DNA of 64,000 nt from Sterolibacterium sp. (GTDB lineage Bacteria; Pseudomonadota; Gammaproteobacteria; Burkholderiales; Rhodocyclaceae). The position numbers were made by a program, and so were the translations under genes. Below, piece by piece: positions 8,914 through 17,340 of this stretch. Below the pieces are notes generated by a model. That model had not been told where the DNA came from and ran no database searches. It saw only the letters and a program-made list of their open reading frames with translations. The stretch lies in assembly GCA_018061005.1 (NCBI GenBank), contig JAGOVA010000002.1, positions 62,001 through 126,000 of the forward strand, given 5' to 3'. Position 1 is the stretch's first letter; every line of letters starts with the position of its first letter.

Positions 8914-9714
8914 ATGTCTGCCGCTCCCGCTCACACTCACTCTCCGCTCCGGCAAGCCCTGCGCGCCCAACTCGTGGGCACCGGGCTGGTCGCCCTGTTG
9001 CCCTTTGCCTCGCCGGGGCTGATCACCTCGCCCATACAGGCCGCACTCGCACAGGGGCTGTGCGCGGCATTCGCCAGCCAGGCACTGGGCATGCCACGCT
9101 GGTGGCTGTTACTGAACTTCGCCTTTCTGCCCGCCGCACTGTGGCTGATCCAGCAAGGCATTGCCCCCGGCTGGTACCTGGCAGCCTTTGTGCTGCTGCT
9201 GCTCACCTACTGGCGCACGGATCGCAGCCAGGTACCGCTGTATCTGTCGAACCACGCCACGACAGAGGCCGTGCTGCAACTTTTGCCGCCCACGCCCTGC
9301 CGGGTAGTGGATCTGGGCTGTGGCAGTGGTGGACTATTGCGCCAACTGGCACGCGCGCGGCTCGACTGCCATTTCGTTGGCATCGAGCATGCGCCCCTGC
9401 CCTGGCTCTGGGCGCGGCTGACGGCACAACGCCTGCCCAATCTCGACATCCGCCACGGTGATTTCTGGCGGCTGAATCTGGCGGAGTTCGATGTCATTTA
9501 TGCCTTCCTCTCGCCCGCGCCCATGCCCCGCCTGCATTTACGCGCGCGCGCGGGCATGCGCCCTGGCGCGCAACTCATCAGCAACAGCTTCGCTATCCCC
9601 GGGGTCACGGCAGACCGTCTCGTCACCGTCGCCGACCGGCGTGCGACACAACTCCACATTTACCATCCCGGCAACCGTAACGCAGACAGCGCAGGCAGCG
9701 CAAACAACACTTGA
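8914..9714 (+). CDS. Membrane-anchored class I SAM-dependent methyltransferase
   Basis: 266 residues. The first ~100 contain three hydrophobic helices, around residues 21-38 and in the stretch after MPRWWLLLNFAFLPAALWL. The second half is a small Rossmann methyltransferase with VVDLGCGSG at 131-139 for SAM binding, an acidic strand end (FVGIEHAP) and DVIYAFLSP where the motif IV acidic/aromatic residues are expected. It lies divergent from uvrD with a 44-bp gap. The substrate is unknown; the membrane anchor suggests a lipid, quinone-like or membrane-protein target. Confidence 0.8.
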   Translation: MSAAPAHTHSPLRQALRAQLVGTGLVALLPFASPGLITSPIQAALAQGLCAAFASQALGMPRWWLLLNFAFLPAALWLIQQGIAPGWYLAAFVLLLLTYWRTDRSQVPLYLSNHATTEAVLQLLPPTPCRVVDLGCGSGGLLRQLARARLDCHFVGIEHAPLPWLWARLTAQRLPNLDIRHGDFWRLNLAEFDVIYAFLSPAPMPRLHLRARAGMRPGAQLISNSFAIPGVTADRLVTVADRRATQLHIYHPGNRNADSAGSANNT

Positions 9715-9765
9715 TTCAAACATCCGCGCCGCCCGAAAATGCCGTTTTTTCTTAGGAGACAGGAG

Positions 9766-10287
9766 ATGAAGGCCATGCCCCAACAAACTGCCGATCTGCT
9801 CGATGCGCACGAAGACCAAGGCACGCTGCCCGCGGGAACGCTGCAGGTCGTCGCGCCGATGTTCCGCTCCTACGGTGGCCACGCCGCGTTTGGCGGAGCG
9901 ATCAGCACACTGAAGCTGTTCGAGGACAATTCTCTGGTTCGCAGCGCGCTCGCCCAGCCCGGCCACGGCCGTGTACTGGTCGTGGATGGCGGCGGTTCGC
10001 TGCGCTGCGCGCTGGTGGGCGATCAACTGGCCGAGCTGGCGGTGAGCAATGGCTGGGCAGGCATCGTGGTGTACGGCTGCATCCGCGACGCGCGCGCGAT
10101 CAGCCAGATGGCCATCGGCGTATTTGCCCTGGCCACGCACCCGCGCAAAAGCATCAAGAAAAACATCGGCGAAACCGACCTTCCCGTAAGCTTTGGTGGC
10201 GTGCGTTTTATCCCCGGACATTATTTGTACGCCGATGAAGATGGCGTGATTGTCAGCCCATCCGCCCTGATCCAGCCCACCCCATGA
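9766..10287 (+). CDS. RraA-like protein / 4-hydroxy-4-methyl-2-oxoglutarate aldolase family
   Basis: 173 residues with the RraA fold. Key blocks are [39 protein letters not shown] (the G-x-x-RD metal/substrate site) and a C-terminal DEDGVIVS. Members either inhibit RNase E (RraA) or cleave HMG/oxaloacetate (class II pyruvate aldolases); the two activities cannot be separated reliably by sequence. The ATG at 9766 has AGGAG 7 nt upstream (9754-9758). It lies 51 bp after the methyltransferase gene, probably in the same transcript. Confidence 0.85.
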   Translation: MKAMPQQTADLLDAHEDQGTLPAGTLQVVAPMFRSYGGHAAFGGAISTLKLFEDNSLVRSALAQPGHGRVLVVDGGGSLRCALVGDQLAELAVSNGWAGIVVYGCIRDARAISQMAIGVFALATHPRKSIKKNIGETDLPVSFGGVRFIPGHYLYADEDGVIVSPSALIQPTP

Positions 10288-10640
10288 CGCAGTGCAGCAT
10301 AGTTTAGATTTCGCGTATGGGAATGCTTTTTCACTATATGAAAAGCAAACACCAATACACTGAAAACAAAGGGTTAAAAAAATACTTTCAAACGCTTGTT
10401 TTACATGTTGCCCTGCAAAATCTGTCTTATACTTTCGTTATCACGCACTGGATGCTAGCAACCGTTAGCCCCCGGTTCGTAGAAGGCAACACAACCCCCG
10501 TTGCCTTGCTGGTTCGTCAGACCCGATCTCTGGCTGCCTCGTGATGGACATCGACCCCAGCGCGCTCCCAAGGCGCGCCGGCGATTCCTCGAACATCACA
10601 TTCCCAACCACTGACGATACAAAAGATAAGGACAAACCCC
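10288..10640 (+). promoter_or_regulatory. aceA upstream region
   Basis: These 353 bp before isocitrate lyase are AT-rich compared with the surroundings. A possible -10 (TATACT) is at 10428-10433 with no good -35 at 17 nt. A hairpin with an 8-bp stem and 9-nt loop (AAGGCAAC ... GTTGCCTT) spans 10483-10507 in the probable leader. A ribosome-binding element (AAGGAC) sits just before the ATG. A 75-codon open frame inside it does not look like a real gene. Confidence 0.45.
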
Positions 10641-11936
10641 ATGAAAACCCGCGATCAACAAATTGCCGAACTGAAAAAAGACTGGGCCGAAAACCCCCGC
10701 TGGAAGGGCATCAAGCGTCCTTACAGTGCTGAAGATGTGGTTCGCCTGCGTGGTTCGCTGGTGGCTGAACAAACCCTGGCGCGCAACGGTGCCGAAAAGC
10801 TGTGGAACCTGATCAACACCGAACCCTATGTGAATTGCCTCGGCGCACTCACCGGCGGCCAGGCCATGCAGCAGGTCAAGGCCGGGATCAAGGCGATTTA
10901 CCTCTCTGGCTGGCAGGTGGCGGCGGATAACAACAGCTACGCAGCGATGTATCCCGACCAGTCGCTGTATCCCGTGGATTCCGTGCCGAAGGTCGTCGAG
11001 CGCATCAACAACTCGTTCAAACGTGCCGATGAAATCCAGTGGGCGAAGAACATCAACCCGGGTGATGCCGGTTACATCGACTACTTCGCGCCCATCGTGG
11101 CCGATGCCGAAGCCGGTTTTGGTGGCGTGCTGAACGCCTTCGAACTGATGAAAGCCATGATCCGTTCCGGCGCGGGTGGCGTGCATTTCGAAGACCAGCT
11201 CGCTTCCGTCAAGAAGTGCGGCCACATGGGTGGCAAGGTGCTGGTGCCCTCACAAGAAGCCGTGCAAAAGCTGGTCTCCGCCCGCCTGGCGGCCGACGTG
11301 ATGGGTGTGCCGACGGTGATCCTCGCCCGTACCGATGCCGAAGCGGCTGACCTGCTGACCTCCGACGTCGATGCCAACGACATCCCTTTCGTCACCGGCG
11401 AGCGCACGCCCGAAGGTTTTTACAAGACCAAAAAGGGTCTGGAACAGGCCATCAGCCGTGGCCTCGCCTACGCGCCGTATGCCGACATGGTCTGGTGCGA
11501 AACCGGCACGCCCGATCTCGAATTCGCCCGCAAGTTTGCCGAAGCGGTACGCAGCAAGTTCCCCGGCAAGCTGCTCGCCTACAACTGCTCGCCGTCCTTC
11601 AACTGGAAAAAGAACCTCGACGATGCCACCATCGCCAAGTTCCAGCGTGAGCTGGGTGCCATGGGCTACAAATACCAGTTCATCACCCTGGCCGGCATCC
11701 ACTCGATGTGGTTCCACATGTACGACCTGGCGCAAGACTACGCCCAGCGCGGCATGACCGCCTATGTCGAAAAGGTGCAGGAACCCGAATTTGCTGCGCG
11801 CGACCGTGGCTACAGCTTCGTCTCGCACCAGCAGGAAGTCGGCACTGGCTACTTCGACGATGTCACCACCGTCATTCAAGGCGGCGCATCCTCAGTGACC
11901 GCGCTGCACGGCTCAACCGAAGAAGAACAATTCTGA
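10641..11936 (+). CDS. aceA: Isocitrate lyase
   Basis: 431 residues, the usual length of the short bacterial form. It opens [20 protein letters not shown]. The active-site signature KKCGHMGGK contains the catalytic Cys at residue 193. Other landmarks are [20 protein letters not shown], the metal site segment [10 protein letters not shown] in its local form ([10 protein letters not shown]) and YNCSPSFNW. It cleaves isocitrate to glyoxylate and succinate in the glyoxylate shunt, allowing growth on acetate or fatty acids. That fits a PHA-storing organism (PhaM at 36598). No malate synthase is in the window. A strong terminator follows. Confidence 0.97.
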   Translation: MKTRDQQIAELKKDWAENPRWKGIKRPYSAEDVVRLRGSLVAEQTLARNGAEKLWNLINTEPYVNCLGALTGGQAMQQVKAGIKAIYLSGWQVAADNNSYAAMYPDQSLYPVDSVPKVVERINNSFKRADEIQWAKNINPGDAGYIDYFAPIVADAEAGFGGVLNAFELMKAMIRSGAGGVHFEDQLASVKKCGHMGGKVLVPSQEAVQKLVSARLAADVMGVPTVILARTDAEAADLLTSDVDANDIPFVTGERTPEGFYKTKKGLEQAISRGLAYAPYADMVWCETGTPDLEFARKFAEAVRSKFPGKLLAYNCSPSFNWKKNLDDATIAKFQRELGAMGYKYQFITLAGIHSMWFHMYDLAQDYAQRGMTAYVEKVQEPEFAARDRGYSFVSHQQEVGTGYFDDVTTVIQGGASSVTALHGSTEEEQF

Positions 11937-11973
11937 CCTCTCCCCAACCTCTACTGCTACAGCGGCAAGAGGC

Positions 11974-12003
11974 AGCCGACGCTCAAAAGGCGTCGGCTTT
12001 TTC
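11974..12003 (+). terminator. Rho-independent terminator after aceA
   Basis: Stem AGCCGACGC (11974-11982) pairs with GCGTCGGCT (11990-11998) across a 7-nt loop and is followed by five T residues. It lies 37 nt beyond the aceA stop. Its last bases touch the stop of the convergent cyclo-ligase gene. Confidence 0.92.
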
Positions 12004-12628
12004 ATGGGGTTGATGATGACGTGACGAGAGACTGAAAAACCCCGGTTTCGGTCACGATGACCTCAAGTGGCACGTCATGTGGCTCAGGGAAAATACTGGC
12101 GACCCGTGCCAGTTCAAAGCCGATACCGATGGTGTAAGGACGTGGTTTCAGTGCGGCCAGGGTGCGATCAAAAAAGCCGGAGCCGTAGCCGAGGCGGTAG
12201 CCTTGTGCATCAAAGGCATTGACCGGGATCAGTAAAACATCGGGAGCGAGCGTGGCGCCTGCGGCGGGGAAAGAGATGCCATAACGATCCGTCTGTAGCT
12301 CACCACCGGGGGTCCAGGCACGAAACGCCAGCGGTTGATCGGGCGATTGCACCACCGGCAGGCCGGCTTGCAGGACGCGCCCCGTCGCGAGCAGGCGGGT
12401 GACCAGCGGGCGAGCGTCGAACTCGGCGTGGATCGGCCAGTAGAACCCCAGCACCTGCGGCGGATGCTGATGCAGCAAGGTCTCCAGATGATGTTCCAGC
12501 GATTGCGACCACGCCCGGTGCGTTTCGGCGGACAACGCCCGCCGTGCTGCCAGCTTTTCACGCCGCAGTTCCGCACGCCGGGCAACAGCGGAAACATCCA
12601 GATCTGGCGCGGGTTTGCGAGGAGTCAT
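12002..12628 (-). CDS. 5-formyltetrahydrofolate cyclo-ligase family protein
   Basis: 208 residues. The typical C-terminal block GYRLGYGSGFFDRTLA (phosphate/ATP loop) and IGIGFELARV are present, with an N-terminal basic ARRAELRREKLAARRAL helix. The enzyme converts 5-formyl-THF to 5,10-methenyl-THF using ATP and clears a folate side product. It is convergent with aceA and divergent from slt. No 6S RNA-like structure is obvious next to it, although ssrS is often adjacent in other proteobacteria. Confidence 0.92.
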   Translation of the reverse strand: MTPRKPAPDLDVSAVARRAELRREKLAARRALSAETHRAWSQSLEHHLETLLHQHPPQVLGFYWPIHAEFDARPLVTRLLATGRVLQAGLPVVQSPDQPLAFRAWTPGGELQTDRYGISFPAAGATLAPDVLLIPVNAFDAQGYRLGYGSGFFDRTLAALKPRPYTIGIGFELARVASIFPEPHDVPLEVIVTETGVFQSLVTSSSTP

Positions 12629-12666
12629 GTGATATTCTTGAAGCTGTCAAAAGCGTAACTATAAAC

Positions 12667-14625
12667 ATGAAATTCTGGCTCTGCTTGTTTCTACTTCTGC
12701 CCGCACTGGCGCATGCCGTACCGGGTGACGATCGTTTTCTCGCGGCGCGCGAGGCGTTTCGCACCGGCGATCGGGTTCACCTGGCCGGTGAATACAATGG
12801 CATAACTGCGACCACTGCTCACGATCTCGATCCGTGGATTGAATACTGGTATTTGCGCCAGCGTCTGGACGATCACGACAGCAGCGGGATTGCCGACTTT
12901 CTGCAACGGCAGGGGGGCTCGTATCTGGCCGAGCGTTTGCGCGGCGACTGGCTGCGCTCCCTGGGTAAGCAGCGGCAGTGGGAGCGTTACCCGGCGGAGT
13001 TTTCGCAACTCAAACAGGCCGACACTGAGCTGACCTGCTATGCACTGCAGGCACGCCTGCTGAGCGCATCGCCGCGCGACGCAAGCTCGGCCACGCTGGA
13101 TGAGGCGCGCCTGCTCTGGTTTTCCGTGCTCGATATGCCAGAAGGTTGCAGACCGCTGATGGATCGCCTGGTTGCGGCGGCGCGCATCGATGTGGACGAT
13201 GTTTGGGAGCGCATGCGCCGTTTGCTGGAAAACAAACGTTACAACAGCGCGCGTTCACTGGCCGAATATTTACCGGGGACGCAGCCACCCGCGTTGAAGC
13301 TGCTGGAAAGCATCGCCGACAAGCCGCAGCGTTACCTCGACAAACAGTTACCCGTTCAGTTTTACAGCAGCCGCGCAGGTCGTGAGCTGGCCTTGTTTGC
13401 CTTGCAACGTCTGGCACGCAGCGAGCCCGCGCAAGCCGCCACACGCCTGCAGAAATGGCAGCACCGGCTTCCTGAAGACGAGCGCAGCTACGCCTGGGGG
13501 CAGATTGCCTGGCAAGCGGCCTTGCGTCATCAGCCGGAAGCCCTCGGCTGGTATGCCCTGGCCACGCAAGGCAAGGAAATCCGCCTGAACGATGCCCAGC
13601 GTGCCTGGCAAGTGCGTGCGGCTTTGCGCGCCCACGACTGGTCACGGGTACAGCAGGCGATCGGCCAGATGCCTGCCACCCTGCTTGCCCAGCCGGACTG
13701 GATTTATTGGCGTGGCCGCGCGCTGGCCGAGCAGGGGCGCAACGAAGAAGCCCATGCCTTGTACGCAAAAATTGCTGGTCAGCCCAGTTTTTACGGCAAT
13801 CTGGCCGATGAAGAACTGGGACGACGCATTGTGCCGCCGCCCCGCGCCCAGCCGCCCAGCAGCGAGGAACAGGCGGCTGCGAGCAGCAACCCCGGTTTGC
13901 GTCGTGCGCTGGCACTGTTTCGCCTCAACATGCGGCTGGAGGGCGTGCGGGAGTGGAACTGGGCCTTGCGCGAAATGAATGACCGGCAACTCCTCGCCGC
14001 CGCCGATCTCGCGCAACGCAGCGCCGTATTTGATCGCGCCATTTATGCCGCCGAGCGCACGCAGACCCAGCATGACTACGCGCTACGCTATCTGGCACCA
14101 TTCCGCGACAATGTCATTCCGCAGGCACGGCAGGTGGCGCTGGATAGTGGCTGGGTGTATGGCCTGATGCGTCAGGAAAGCCGCTTCGTGATGAATGCCC
14201 AGTCCGGGGTCGGGGCGAAGGGTTTGATGCAGCTGATGCCCAAGACCGCCGCCTGGGTGGCGAAGAAAATCGGCATGACTCACTTTCATCCCGCCGACGT
14301 GACACTGATGGATACCAATGTGGCTCTGGGCACGCATTATCTGCGGATGGTGCTGGCCGATCTCGACAACCACCCTGTGCTCGCCTCCGCCGCTTACAAC
14401 GCCGGCCCGGGACGTGCCCGCCGCTGGCGTGCCGAGCAGGCACTGGAGGGTGCAATCTACGCCGAGACCATCCCCTTTGACGAAACCCGCGATTATGTGA
14501 AAAAGGTAATGAGCAATGCCGTCTATTACACGGCGCTGTTCGAAAATCAACCGCAGTCGCTGAAAGCCCGTCTGGGCGTGGTGGGGCCGCGCAGCAGTGG
14601 CACGCCCGCCGCCGATCTGCCGTAA
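12667..14625 (+). CDS. slt: Soluble lytic murein transglycosylase (Slt70-like)
   Basis: 652 residues, with a signal peptide (MKFWLCLFLLLPALAHA) cleaved before VPGDD. A long alpha-superhelical region follows, then the C-terminal lysozyme-like domain. The catalytic Glu is E504 in GLMRQESRF; GAKGLMQLMPKTA, ASAAYNAGPGRARRW and MSNAVYYTALF complete the family signature. It cleaves peptidoglycan between MurNAc and GlcNAc in the periplasm, releasing anhydromuropeptides. I chose ATG 12667 because the signal peptide begins there. It is 6 nt upstream of cca. Confidence 0.95.
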   Translation: MKFWLCLFLLLPALAHAVPGDDRFLAAREAFRTGDRVHLAGEYNGITATTAHDLDPWIEYWYLRQRLDDHDSSGIADFLQRQGGSYLAERLRGDWLRSLGKQRQWERYPAEFSQLKQADTELTCYALQARLLSASPRDASSATLDEARLLWFSVLDMPEGCRPLMDRLVAAARIDVDDVWERMRRLLENKRYNSARSLAEYLPGTQPPALKLLESIADKPQRYLDKQLPVQFYSSRAGRELALFALQRLARSEPAQAATRLQKWQHRLPEDERSYAWGQIAWQAALRHQPEALGWYALATQGKEIRLNDAQRAWQVRAALRAHDWSRVQQAIGQMPATLLAQPDWIYWRGRALAEQGRNEEAHALYAKIAGQPSFYGNLADEELGRRIVPPPRAQPPSSEEQAAASSNPGLRRALALFRLNMRLEGVREWNWALREMNDRQLLAAADLAQRSAVFDRAIYAAERTQTQHDYALRYLAPFRDNVIPQARQVALDSGWVYGLMRQESRFVMNAQSGVGAKGLMQLMPKTAAWVAKKIGMTHFHPADVTLMDTNVALGTHYLRMVLADLDNHPVLASAAYNAGPGRARRWRAEQALEGAIYAETIPFDETRDYVKKVMSNAVYYTALFENQPQSLKARLGVVGPRSSGTPAADLP

Positions 14626-14631
14626 GCTGAC

Positions 14632-15876
14632 ATGGAAATCTACACCGTTGGCGGCGCGGTTCGCGATGAAATGCTGGGGCGGCCGGTGGTCGACCGTGAC
14701 CATGTGGTCGTCGGCGCGACACCGGAGGCCATGCTGTCCCTCGGATACCAGCCGGTGGGCAGCGACTTTCCCGTCTTCCTCCACCCGCAAACCCGCGAGG
14801 AATACGCTCTGGCGCGCACCGAGCGCAAGACCGCACCGGGCTATCGCGGTTTTGTATTTCACACCAATACCGCCGTCACCCTGGAAGAAGATCTGGCGCG
14901 TCGTGACCTGACCATCAACGCGATGGCCATGGCCGCCGATGGTCAGCTGATCGACCCGTATGGCGGGCGTGCCGACCTGCAGGCGCGGCTGTTGCGTCAT
15001 GTTTCCCCTGCTTTTGTGGAAGACCCGGCTCGCATCCTGCGGATCGCCCGGTTCGCGGCACGCTTTACCGACTTCAGCATCGCACCGGAAACGCTGACAC
15101 TGATGCGCCAGATGGTGGATGACGGAGAAGTCGATCATCTCGTCCCTGAACGCGTCTGGAATGAACTGGCGCGGGGGCTGATGGAAGAGCAGCCTGCGCG
15201 CATGTTCACCAGCCTGCGCGCCTGTGGTGCGCTGGCACGGCTGCTGCCTGAACTCGATGCGCTGTTTGGCGTGCCGCAGCGGGCGGATTACCACCCGGAA
15301 ATCGATACCGGCGTGCATGTCATGAGGGTCATCGACCGAGCCGCACAGTTGCAGTTGTCCTTGCCTGCACGCTTTGCCGCACTGACGCACGACCTGGGCA
15401 AAGGCAAAACCCCGCCGCACATTCTGCCACGCCACACCGGCCATGAAGCCGTCAGCGCGCGTCTCATCAAGCCTTTATGCGAACGTCTGCGGGTACCGGT
15501 TGAATGCCGCGACCTGGCCTTGCTGGTCGCGCAATATCACGGCGACATTCATCGCGCCGAACTGCTGCGCCCGGCGACCATGGTCAAACTGCTGGAACGC
15601 TGCGACGTGCTGCGTCGCCCGGCACGTTTCGACGACCTGCTGGCGGCCTGTCAGTGTGATTATCAGGGACGACTGGGCTACGCTGAAAAACCCTATCCGC
15701 AAGCCGCGATGTGGCAGGCGGCCATGCAGGCGGTCTGTGCACTGGATGCCGGGGCGATCGCCATGGCCTGCCGGGATGCCGGACAAACCACGCGCATTCC
15801 GGCGTGCCTCCACGAAGCACGGGTGGCCGCCGTGGCCGCGTTAAATCTTCAAAAACCGCAACAGCACGCCGAGTAA
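14632..15876 (+). CDS. cca: Multifunctional CCA-adding enzyme (tRNA nucleotidyltransferase)
   Basis: 414 residues. The N-terminal class II nucleotidyltransferase domain has [12 protein letters not shown] and the metal-binding D21/D23 pair in [16 protein letters not shown] and the [16 protein letters not shown] motif follow. A C-terminal HD domain is visible (ALTHDLGKG), as in the gamma/betaproteobacterial enzymes with phosphatase and phosphodiesterase activity. It adds CCA to tRNA 3' ends. Its last 36 bp overlap the end of the convergent DUF2905 gene. Confidence 0.95.
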   Translation: MEIYTVGGAVRDEMLGRPVVDRDHVVVGATPEAMLSLGYQPVGSDFPVFLHPQTREEYALARTERKTAPGYRGFVFHTNTAVTLEEDLARRDLTINAMAMAADGQLIDPYGGRADLQARLLRHVSPAFVEDPARILRIARFAARFTDFSIAPETLTLMRQMVDDGEVDHLVPERVWNELARGLMEEQPARMFTSLRACGALARLLPELDALFGVPQRADYHPEIDTGVHVMRVIDRAAQLQLSLPARFAALTHDLGKGKTPPHILPRHTGHEAVSARLIKPLCERLRVPVECRDLALLVAQYHGDIHRAELLRPATMVKLLERCDVLRRPARFDDLLAACQCDYQGRLGYAEKPYPQAAMWQAAMQAVCALDAGAIAMACRDAGQTTRIPACLHEARVAAVAALNLQKPQQHAE

Positions 15877-16044
15877 CAACGACAACAAGACCGTGCTGGC
15901 CAATGGAAACTGGTACACCTGACCACGCCAGCGCAGACTGACATCCCCGGGCAAACGCCCCAGCCGCAGCCAGCCCGCGAGTTTAGGCATCGCCACCCCG
16001 AGGATGAAGACAGCAATGAAAATGGCCAGTAACCACTTGAACAT
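15841..16044 (-). CDS. DUF2905 small membrane protein
   Basis: 67 residues beginning [16 protein letters not shown], with two hydrophobic helices and [19 protein letters not shown] between them. This layout (short helix, G-R-L-P-G-D loop, second helix) is characteristic of DUF2905. Function is not known. The gene overlaps the 3' end of cca tail-to-tail by 36 bp. Confidence 0.88.
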   Translation of the reverse strand: MFKWLLAIFIAVFILGVAMPKLAGWLRLGRLPGDVSLRWRGQVYQFPLASTVLLSLLLGVLLRFLKI

Positions 16045-16147
16045 GATGCGGATAAAATGCGTTTTTGGGTTGCCGAACTCACCATGATAAACCTTTCCAG
16101 ATGATCTCCATGACGCATCCCCTTGCTTTCGTTTCAGGAACCGCACG

Positions 16148-16972
16148 ATGAGCGACCCCCGTCACCCCCGCAGCAACGACGCCAGCCTCGAACTGATCGT
16201 CCGCGCCCCCACGGGCAAAACGCCGGTGCACGAAACGCCCCTGCTGTTCATCCACGGCGCGTACACCGCCGCCTGGTGCTGGGAAGAATATTTTCTCGAC
16301 TGGTTTGCCGCGCAAGGTTACTTCAGCTATGCCCTGAGCCTTTCCGGGCATGGGGGCAGCCGTGGCCGCAAGCGGCTGGACAGTTTCAGCATTCAGGATT
16401 ATGTGAATGATGTCATCGAGATTGTCGCCACCCTGCCCGAGCCGCCCGTCCTGATCGGTCATTCGATGGGGGGCTTCGTCGTGCAGAAATATCTGGAGCA
16501 GCATCTGGCTCCGGCCGCCGTGTTGCTCTGTTCCGTACCGCCGCAAGGGCTGATTTCCTCGATGTTCGGCCTGATGTTCCAGAAGCCCGGCCTGCTGGTC
16601 GAACTCAACAACCTGATGACCGGCAACCGGGTATCGAGCAGCACGCTCAAAGACGCGCTGTTCGCTCAACCGATGGAACTGGCCGACCTGCAACGCTATC
16701 TACGCAAGGCGCAGGGCGAATCGCAGCGCGCCATCTGGGACATGACCCTGTTCAGCCTGCCTCACCCTTCGCGCGTGACGCGCACGCCAATCCGCGTGCT
16801 GGGTGCTGGCCACGATCATCTGATTGCCCCCTCGCTGGTGCACATGACCGCCATGACCTATGGCACCGAAGCAGAAATTTTCCCGGAACTCGGCCACGGC
16901 CTGATGCTGGAACGCGACTGGCGGCAGGTGGCCGAACGCATCCGCGACTGGCTGGATGAACAGGCACTTTAA
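16148..16972 (+). CDS. Alpha/beta hydrolase
   Basis: 274 residues of the alpha/beta-hydrolase fold. LLFIHGAYTAAWCW forms the oxyanion region and IGHSMGG holds the nucleophile S106. RVLGAGHDHLI supplies the probable acid and LGHGLML the catalytic His. It lacks a signal peptide, so it is cytoplasmic. It is followed after 1 nt by the DUF1840 gene, probably co-transcribed. The substrate (ester, lactone or thioester) cannot be told. Confidence 0.88.
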   Translation: MSDPRHPRSNDASLELIVRAPTGKTPVHETPLLFIHGAYTAAWCWEEYFLDWFAAQGYFSYALSLSGHGGSRGRKRLDSFSIQDYVNDVIEIVATLPEPPVLIGHSMGGFVVQKYLEQHLAPAAVLLCSVPPQGLISSMFGLMFQKPGLLVELNNLMTGNRVSSSTLKDALFAQPMELADLQRYLRKAQGESQRAIWDMTLFSLPHPSRVTRTPIRVLGAGHDHLIAPSLVHMTAMTYGTEAEIFPELGHGLMLERDWRQVAERIRDWLDEQAL

Positions 16973-16973
16973 T

Positions 16974-17306
16974 ATGATCGTCACCTTTCAATCCAAAGCC
17001 AGCGGCGATGTCATTATGTTCGGTGATGTGGCACACCACATGATGCAGCTCATGGGCAAGGACATCACGCCCCAGGGCATCATCACCCTCGAGCAATTAC
17101 CCGACGCGATTGCCCGTCTGCGCGCCGCGGTCACCCAGGATAAAGAAGCGCATCGTCGCCTCATCACCACCGACGCCGATCCACATTCACCCCCTGCAAC
17201 GGCTGCAGCGCAACCCGCCATCAGCCTGACCCAGCGCGCCCTGCCGCTGCTGGAGCTGCTGGATCGCGCCCTGCACAAACAAGTCGTGGTGGTGTGGGGC
17301 GTTTGA
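16974..17306 (+). CDS. DUF1840 domain protein
   Basis: 110 residues starting MIVTFQSKASGDVIMFGDVA, which is the conserved DUF1840 opening, followed by LMGKDITPQGIITLEQLPDAI. An Ala/Pro/Thr-rich linker then leads to a hydrophobic ending helix. Role unknown; the family is widespread in beta- and gammaproteobacteria. It is spaced 1 nt after the alpha/beta hydrolase and 34 nt before the LplT-like gene. Confidence 0.85.
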   Translation: MIVTFQSKASGDVIMFGDVAHHMMQLMGKDITPQGIITLEQLPDAIARLRAAVTQDKEAHRRLITTDADPHSPPATAAAQPAISLTQRALPLLELLDRALHKQVVVVWGV

Positions 17307-17340
17307 TCGCCGAACCGAGAACTACAGGAAACACCCCGAC

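Noticed and set aside
10317..10544. 75-codon frame upstream of aceA
   Set aside because: No conserved look and no good ribosome-binding site; it overlaps the likely promoter and leader hairpin.
14083..15444. 453-codon minus-strand frame
   Set aside because: Shadow of slt and cca; composition rich in His/Gln/Arg and no family pattern.
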